Positions 59,003-64,000 of a stretch of 64,000 nt of DNA are shown piece by piece (the stretch's first letter is position 1; each line of letters opens with the position of its first letter). The translations under genes were made by a program, and so were the position numbers. The DNA is from Octadecabacter antarcticus 307 (GTDB lineage Bacteria; Pseudomonadota; Alphaproteobacteria; Rhodobacterales; Rhodobacteraceae). Location of the stretch: contig NC_020911.1 in the NCBI RefSeq assembly GCF_000155675.2, forward strand, positions 3,028,501-3,092,500, read 5' to 3'. The notes under the pieces are model-generated. The model was not told where the DNA came from and made no database searches. It was given only the letters and a program-made list of their open reading frames with translations.

Positions 59003-59986
59003 TTATTTAATGATTGGCGTCTTGCTTCGATCAAATGTCACAGCAACACCAAAAATAATCATAGCGCCTAACACCGCCTGCTGAAAGTATTGATCAATGC
59101 CAATGACGTTCATTCCATTGTCGAGTAGGCTGAGAAACAGCGCACCAAACAGCACGTTAACAACGCCCCCTGTCCCACCAGTTAGGGCAGTGCCACCAAC
59201 GACCACGGCTGCAATTGAGTTTAGCACATATGAGCTTCCAACGACTGGATCACCACCGTAACGAATTGACGAAATGACTATGCCAACAATCGCCGCGCAA
59301 GCGCCCGATAGCATAAAGGCGATGCACCGATTGCGGACGATATCGGTGCCTGACATCCATGACATGCGAATGTTGCTGCCAATATAGTAAATACTGCGAC
59401 CTGTTGTCGAAAATCGAAGGAAAGCCCAACTCAAAAAAAGCACACCCATTCCAATATAGAACGACGTGTAAATACCAAATATTTTACCATCGATTAACTC
59501 AAAGAAATGGTAATCATTAATCCCAGCACTTACCGGACGCGGAGAGACAACATAAGCCAGACTGGTGATGATGCCGCCAGTCCCGAGCGTGGTAATAAAC
59601 GATGGGATCTTCACAACCGTCAGAATAACCCCGTTGATAAGCCCCAACACTAAACCGGTGGCGAGGCAGACGGGAAAGGCAAAGTATCCAACCTCGCCCA
59701 CGAGCAAAACAAACATAACAGACACTAGCGAAATGGTGCCCCCAACCGACAGATCAATGCCACCGGTTAGGACAGCAAACATCTGCCCCAGAGCGACAAT
59801 CAGCAAAATAGCCCCAAAACCGATAATTGTATTTATGTTGTACGCTGACAAGAAATTCGCATTGGCATACGAAAGCACCGTCCCGAGCACAATAATCAAA
59901 AAAATCGTCAAGTGTACTGGCTTGAGCCGACCCGAAAATGTGGTGTGAAGGGACTGTTTGGCGTCTGGTCTACTAGTTTCTTGCAA
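59003..59986 (-). CDS. Ribose-type ABC transporter permease (RbsC family)
   Basis: A 327-residue membrane protein. MFAVLTGGIDLSVGGTISLV, KIPSFITTLGTGGIITSLAY, GRSIYYIGSN and AVVVGGTALTGGTGGVVNVL are the permease motifs. It has a longer cytosolic N-terminus (residues 1-28). It is the second permease of this operon, so the transporter probably uses a heterodimer. Confidence 0.92.
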   Translation of the reverse strand: MQETSRPDAKQSLHTTFSGRLKPVHLTIFLIIVLGTVLSYANANFLSAYNINTIIGFGAILLIVALGQMFAVLTGGIDLSVGGTISLVSVMFVLLVGEVGYFAFPVCLATGLVLGLINGVILTVVKIPSFITTLGTGGIITSLAYVVSPRPVSAGINDYHFFELIDGKIFGIYTSFYIGMGVLFLSWAFLRFSTTGRSIYYIGSNIRMSWMSGTDIVRNRCIAFMLSGACAAIVGIVISSIRYGGDPVVGSSYVLNSIAAVVVGGTALTGGTGGVVNVLFGALFLSLLDNGMNVIGIDQYFQQAVLGAMIIFGVAVTFDRSKTPIIK

Positions 59987-60023
59987 GTTTATTTTCCTTG
60001 TTAAATCATAACTGTGGGTTGGA

Positions 60024-61550
60024 TTAGATGATTAGCTTGAAAATTTCTTGTGGCGTTGGCTTTTTGTTCGGTGGCGCATCAAATTCTTTGACCAACTTTC
60101 GTTCATTCATCACCAGTATTCTGTTGGCCAGTCCAATATCTTCCTCAAGCGTATCGCACATGATAATCATTGCGATACCGGCTTTTGCAAACTTGCGGAT
60201 AAGGCGGTAAACTTCGTCCTTGGCCCCAATATCGATACCACGTGTTGGATGGTCGAGGATCAACACACTGACATTAGAACTAAGCCATTTGGACAGGATT
60301 ATTTTCTGTTGGTTCCCGCCGGATAATCCAGAACACGCTACATTTATCGAAGGTGTTTTTATCAAGCATTCAACAACCCATTTAAGCGCATGCTGCTTTT
60401 CTTTCTGGCCATTGATTAGGCCCGATGTCTTAAGCTGGTCCAGCACAAGATAGTTAATATTATCAGCCACGCTCATGTTCAGGGCTAACCCCTCGTCGCG
60501 CCGCTCTACGGGAACATGCCCGATACCAGCCCGTACTGCGGCTTTCGGCGATCCCTTTGTGGGTGCCTTGCCATCTACAGTGATGGTCCCTTGGTCATGA
60601 GCACGCAGTCCGGTGATGCAAGCGCAAAGCTCTTCTTTTCCCGACCCAACCAAACCAACAACGCTGATGATTTCACCAGCCCGAAGTTCAAAACTAAGTG
60701 GTTCAAAGGCACTCGTGCAGCCAAATTTTTCGACCTTAAATATAGCTTTGCCATCTGGGGTATCTTGTTCACTCTCACGGAACCGATCTCCAGAAAACTC
60801 ACTTCCGACCAGCAACTTTTCAATCTCAGCCACTTGCATGCCGGCAGCTGGCATCTGGATTACGCTTTGACCATCTTTCAGAACATGTAGCCGGTCACAG
60901 TTTTCCAAAACCTCCTGCAAGCGATGCGAGATAAAAATGATCGACATACGCTGTTTAAGTTCATGCAGTATCTCAAACATCGTATCACGTTCTCGATCAT
61001 TTAGAACTGTGGTGGGTTCGTCAAGAATGATGATGGGATTGGTGGAACCGTACTGTTCTGCCAGCCATAAAACGCGGGCAATTTCGACCATCTGCTTGGC
61101 TGCGGGGGACAACTGAGACACTTTTGTATCGACATTAACATCCAGCTTTATCATAGCCATCAGCCGCTTGGCCTCGACTCTCATATCACGGCAAGACAAA
61201 ACACCCCACTTTAGGAAATCTTGTTCATGACACAAAAACAGATTCTCCGTCACAGACAGGTTGGGAATGAGCGACCCTTCCTGAAAGACCCCACCTATAC
61301 CCTTCTGAATGGCATCGATGGTGCCATTCAATGTTGTTTTTTTACCATTAAGCGATATTATTCCTTCGTCAGGTTGCTGGATCCCAATCATGATCTTGGT
61401 CATGACTGACTTGCCAGCACCATTCTCTCCAAGCAATCCTAGTATCTCATTTTTGCGGACTTCAAAGTCCACATGATCCAGGGCGAGAACACCAGGAAAT
61501 CGGCGAACGATCCCTGTCATCTTAAGGATAGGTTCAAATGTTAAATTCAT
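60024..61550 (-). CDS. Ribose-type ABC transporter ATPase with two ATP-binding domains
   Basis: A 508-residue protein. Domain 1: Walker A GENGAGKSV (Ser followed by Val where Thr is usual), LSPAAKQ in place of the LSGGQ signature, Walker B IIILDEPTTVL. Domain 2: GLVGSGKEE, signature LSGGNQQK, and VLILDHPTRGIDIG with His where the catalytic Glu normally is (DEPT to DHPT). That weakening of domain 2 is unusual. It lies between two permease genes. Confidence 0.92.
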   Translation of the reverse strand: MNLTFEPILKMTGIVRRFPGVLALDHVDFEVRKNEILGLLGENGAGKSVMTKIMIGIQQPDEGIISLNGKKTTLNGTIDAIQKGIGGVFQEGSLIPNLSVTENLFLCHEQDFLKWGVLSCRDMRVEAKRLMAMIKLDVNVDTKVSQLSPAAKQMVEIARVLWLAEQYGSTNPIIILDEPTTVLNDRERDTMFEILHELKQRMSIIFISHRLQEVLENCDRLHVLKDGQSVIQMPAAGMQVAEIEKLLVGSEFSGDRFRESEQDTPDGKAIFKVEKFGCTSAFEPLSFELRAGEIISVVGLVGSGKEELCACITGLRAHDQGTITVDGKAPTKGSPKAAVRAGIGHVPVERRDEGLALNMSVADNINYLVLDQLKTSGLINGQKEKQHALKWVVECLIKTPSINVACSGLSGGNQQKIILSKWLSSNVSVLILDHPTRGIDIGAKDEVYRLIRKFAKAGIAMIIMCDTLEEDIGLANRILVMNERKLVKEFDAPPNKKPTPQEIFKLII

Positions 61551-61564
61551 TGTGTTTCCCTAGT

Positions 61565-62542
61565 CTATTTGATGAAACCAAGTTTTTGACGGTCTAGCGT
61601 CAACGCAACTGCGACAATCAATAGCCCCCCGTTTACGGCAGCCTGCGCGTAGGGGTTCACCGCCATTAGAACCATGCCATTGTTCAGCACGGCTAAGATT
61701 AACGCCCCAAGAAAAGCATTCTTGGCGCCCCCAATGCCGCCAGTCAGCGCCACTCCACCCACGACCACCGCTGTAATTGTTGGAAAAAGCAAGTCAAGGC
61801 CAGCGCGTGATGTGGCCGATCCCATACGCGTGACCAACAAAAGTGCGCCGGTCCCGTAAAGACACCCTGCCATCGTGAAGGCGAGAATCTTAACGCGATC
61901 AACGTTCACACCAAGCTGCTTTGCAAGCGCCTCGTCCCCGCCCACCGCATACAAGTGGCGTCCAAAAGGTGTACGATCCTCAATGAATTGAACAACAATT
62001 GTCACGACAATCGCGATCAATACGACGTTTGCAACTGCAAATGGCGTAGCATTGATAAATGTTTGGATGCGGTCATCCAGCAATCTAATGATCTGTGATT
62101 TATTGATGTAAACAGCTATTCCATAAAGAACAAAACTCATCCCAAGCGTCGTGATGAATGAAGGTATCCGCAGTTTGGTGTGTATCAGCCCGGTCACCAG
62201 CCCCGCCAACCCACCAATCATAATGCTGATCGGGATAACCCAAAGACCAATATCAATGGCATTAAACTTGTTGCTCGCTAACGCGCCCACGAATACCGCA
62301 CAGAGTGCGATCGTTCCTTGAAGGGATAAGTCCATTCCCCCAGGAATTATTGTCAAATGAACACCAATCGCTAGAATTGCTGGAATTGCTGTGAGGCTGA
62401 GAATGACTTGAATGTTCGGCCAAGTTAGGCTTTGACCCTGCGTGCCGACAACGAAGATAGCAACGATAAGAGCAAGTGATACAAGTTGGGTGGAAACCCC
62501 AGATTGGCGAAGCCAACCCAGCCCAATCTTCAGTGGATACAT
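61565..62542 (-). CDS. Ribose-type ABC transporter permease (RbsC family)
   Basis: A 325-residue membrane protein with IGVHLTIIPGGMDLSLQGTI, RIPSFITTLGMSFVLYGIAV, GRHLYAVGGDEALAKQLGV and AVVVGGVALTGGIGGAKNAF. It starts about 210 bases after the binding-protein gene, with a strong hairpin in between, and is followed by the ATPase gene. Confidence 0.92.
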   Translation of the reverse strand: MYPLKIGLGWLRQSGVSTQLVSLALIVAIFVVGTQGQSLTWPNIQVILSLTAIPAILAIGVHLTIIPGGMDLSLQGTIALCAVFVGALASNKFNAIDIGLWVIPISIMIGGLAGLVTGLIHTKLRIPSFITTLGMSFVLYGIAVYINKSQIIRLLDDRIQTFINATPFAVANVVLIAIVVTIVVQFIEDRTPFGRHLYAVGGDEALAKQLGVNVDRVKILAFTMAGCLYGTGALLLVTRMGSATSRAGLDLLFPTITAVVVGGVALTGGIGGAKNAFLGALILAVLNNGMVLMAVNPYAQAAVNGGLLIVAVALTLDRQKLGFIK

Positions 62543-62695
62543 AGTAAAGTCCCTTTTATTTTTTTTGGCATAACACCATCGCGTGGGTACTAAGAAGCTG
62601 CCTAGAACGTATTTAAAGTTGTAAATTTTGTAAGTGATTGCCCTGATAATTTGAAATAAAGCACAAACCTCTCGTCACTGACGGTCACGTGGGCA

Positions 62696-62728
62696 ATCGG
62701 CAGGCGCCAAGTAGTAGCGCCTGCCGAT
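62696..62728 (-). promoter_or_regulatory. Strong stem-loop between binding-protein and permease genes
   Basis: ATCGGCAGGCGC and GCGCCTGCCGAT form a perfect 12-bp stem with a 9-base loop, 23 bases beyond the binding-protein stop. No T run follows on the minus strand. It is probably an mRNA stabiliser or a leaky terminator giving more binding protein than permease. Confidence 0.7.
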
Positions 62729-62750
62729 GTTTTGCATCCGATCTAAAGGA

Positions 62751-63797
62751 TCACTCACTTGCCGAAATGCGTTGGGAATAAAAATCAGACAGATCGTACT
62801 CTGGCATTACATTGAATATTTCTGCTACGAAAGCATCAACGTTATCTGCATTAACCTGAGAACCCGCGATCAGGAATTCTCGGTCTGTTGCCGACATAGC
62901 CGATGGATCAAGTTCCCCATTCATTGCCGCAAGTGCCATTGTCAGCCCAAGTTGGGATTGATATCTTGAATCCTGAAACTCAGTTGATGATTGTGTGCCT
63001 TCAGAAATTGCATCAAGCGCATCTAGGGTGCCATCGACCCCCGAAACCATCACTTGACCGTCAAGGTCCAACTCCTTAAGGGCAGCAACCGCCCCTACTG
63101 CCATGTTGTCGTTGGCGGCCCAGACACCATCCACATCGGGATGTGCAGCCAAAAGCTGCTTTGTAGATTCATAGGCTCGGTTAGTGTCCCAATCAGCGGC
63201 CTCCCACTGTAATAGCTCAACACCAGGATTTTCCTCAAGCGCTTTAAGCAGACCGTTAAAACGGCCAATCGCAGCGTTGTTGGAAAGCATGCCCTGAATG
63301 GCGATAATCGTGCCTTTGTTCGGCGTTTCGAACGTCTCAAACAGTTCCGACGCACTGTAATAGCCCTGGTCAACCGCATCAAACGCAATGTGTGCGACCC
63401 AATGCGGATAGTCTTCAAGGCTGACTTGGTCAGGTTTATTCCACCAATTGACCCAGTAGATCCCAGCGTCTTCCAAAATTTTGGCGATCGGCACGACGTC
63501 TGGGCCTTCATTAGGGTCGACATTCACGACCATATTGCCGCCAGTTCTGGCGATTTGAGCGCGTAGATCTGCAAACTGCTTTTGGCTATTGCCTTCGCTG
63601 CTGAGGACCGCGACAGGAAGGCCTAATCGTTCGCCCAAAGCCTCTGCACCGGTTACGTAGTTAGCGTGATATGGATTATCCAAACCGCGGATCATGACAA
63701 CCAGCGTTGTCTCGCCGTCCGCCAGTGCCGGGCTAAGTGAAACGGCTCCTAAACCGAGACTCATAATAAATGTTGCAAGTGTCTTTTTGATGTTCAT
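62751..63797 (-). CDS. Ribose-type ABC transporter substrate-binding protein
   Basis: 348 residues from ATG 63797 (MNIKKTLATF), with TTGGGAGGAAG upstream. Signal peptide about 1-25 (SLSPALADGE). Type 1 periplasmic binding fold: VVMIRGLDNPYHANYVTGAE, VVNVDPNEGPDVVPIAKILE, GTIIAIQGMLSNNAAIGRFN, GVWAANDNMAVGAVAAL and VSGVDGTLDALDAISEG. The tandem Trp motif VNWWNKPDQ near the hinge is distinctive. The sugar is not known. Confidence 0.92.
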   Translation of the reverse strand: MNIKKTLATFIMSLGLGAVSLSPALADGETTLVVMIRGLDNPYHANYVTGAEALGERLGLPVAVLSSEGNSQKQFADLRAQIARTGGNMVVNVDPNEGPDVVPIAKILEDAGIYWVNWWNKPDQVSLEDYPHWVAHIAFDAVDQGYYSASELFETFETPNKGTIIAIQGMLSNNAAIGRFNGLLKALEENPGVELLQWEAADWDTNRAYESTKQLLAAHPDVDGVWAANDNMAVGAVAALKELDLDGQVMVSGVDGTLDALDAISEGTQSSTEFQDSRYQSQLGLTMALAAMNGELDPSAMSATDREFLIAGSQVNADNVDAFVAEIFNVMPEYDLSDFYSQRISASE

Positions 63798-64000
63798 CAC
63801 GAACTTCCTCCCAAGTGAAATTTTAACGGCCAACTGATTTCCTCTTTCGTCAGCTCGTTTTGTAAGGATTGCGCAAACCAGCGTTTTTTTACACCCATCA
63901 TTTGGTATCAGATGTGTAAAATTTTGTTACAATTAGAGCTGAAGCCTCGCTCACTTCACTTTGCCCATTAACAAATTTTTCAATCTATACCCGTACGCCT
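63798..64000. other. Upstream region of the second ABC operon
   Basis: About 200 bases, AT-rich toward the window edge. TATCAGAT occurs at about 63907, like a half of the TATATCAGAT operator upstream of the first sugar operon, but no second half is visible. The promoter is presumably here. Confidence 0.4.

Overview
The window looks like an accessory-rich stretch of a marine alphaproteobacterium of the Roseobacter group (Rhodobacteraceae). The evidence is TRAP and ribose-type ABC transporters with FCD-type GntR regulators, oxidative sugar-acid catabolism, alphaproteobacterial tRNA-Phe sequence at an attachment site, and a proteobacterial gas-vesicle cluster. The very high insertion-sequence load beside gas-vesicle genes recalls polar roseobacters such as Octadecabacter; that genus guess is inference only.

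Layout. 1-4473: the distal part of a gas-vesicle operon (gvpF/L, gvpG, gvpO, two gvpA-like genes, three more gvpF/L genes, gvpK). 4510-13602: an IS pile-up containing an IS21 end fragment, three IS256-family elements (several with exact target duplications), an IS3 element split by one of them, a small membrane protein gene, and an EamA transporter cut off by a second IS3 element. 14188-16999: a compact phosphonate/phospholipid-headgroup module of aminotransferase, CDP-alcohol phosphatidyltransferase and nucleotidyltransferase. 17.0-22.7 kb: an IS1595 remnant, rpsU, a truncated tyrosine recombinase, and an IS21 element whose istA is split by an IS256 copy. 22.7-30.5 kb: remains of one or two integrative elements. 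These hold a polymerase-like protein resembling TV-Pol, a periplasmic protein split by IS256, a bactofilin, a zinc-ribbon peptide, three copies of a roughly 200-bp structured intergenic repeat, and two divergent integrases on either side of a tRNA-Phe 3' end.

30.9-47.4 kb is a catabolic region. A regulator divergent from a TRAP transporter plus alpha-hydroxyacid oxidase faces a long minus-strand operon: SMP-30 lactonase, sugar ABC transporter, SDR, VOC, 2-hydroxyacid dehydrogenase, RraA-like, KDGal kinase, KDPGal aldolase, SDR, cupin. A second GntR gene is divergent from that operon. Both regulator intergenic regions share TGATAT(A/G)TCA-type palindromes. The likely role is uptake of a sugar or sugar acid and its oxidation to a 2-keto-3-deoxy acid, then pyruvate plus a triose phosphate. 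47.4-51.6 kb: two decayed IS3 copies, an IS110 element and an IS5 fragment. 52.0-55.7 kb: a third GntR regulator, glyoxalase I, a GlcD-type FAD oxidase and an unusual response regulator. 55.7-56.8 kb: IS5. 56.8-63.8 kb: a second ribose-type ABC operon with an SDR and a frameshifted unknown gene.

The most unusual signal is a family of 37-41-nt hairpin inserts. They share constant ends (CCCTCTC ... TGCCGG(G)CA(G/A)TG) around variable stem-loops. They lie inside transposase genes of three unrelated families, always between a C and GAY. In three cases they sit directly at the codon for a catalytic Asp of the DDE site. One filled site can be compared with an empty site in the same window, which shows that the insert was gained or lost as a unit.
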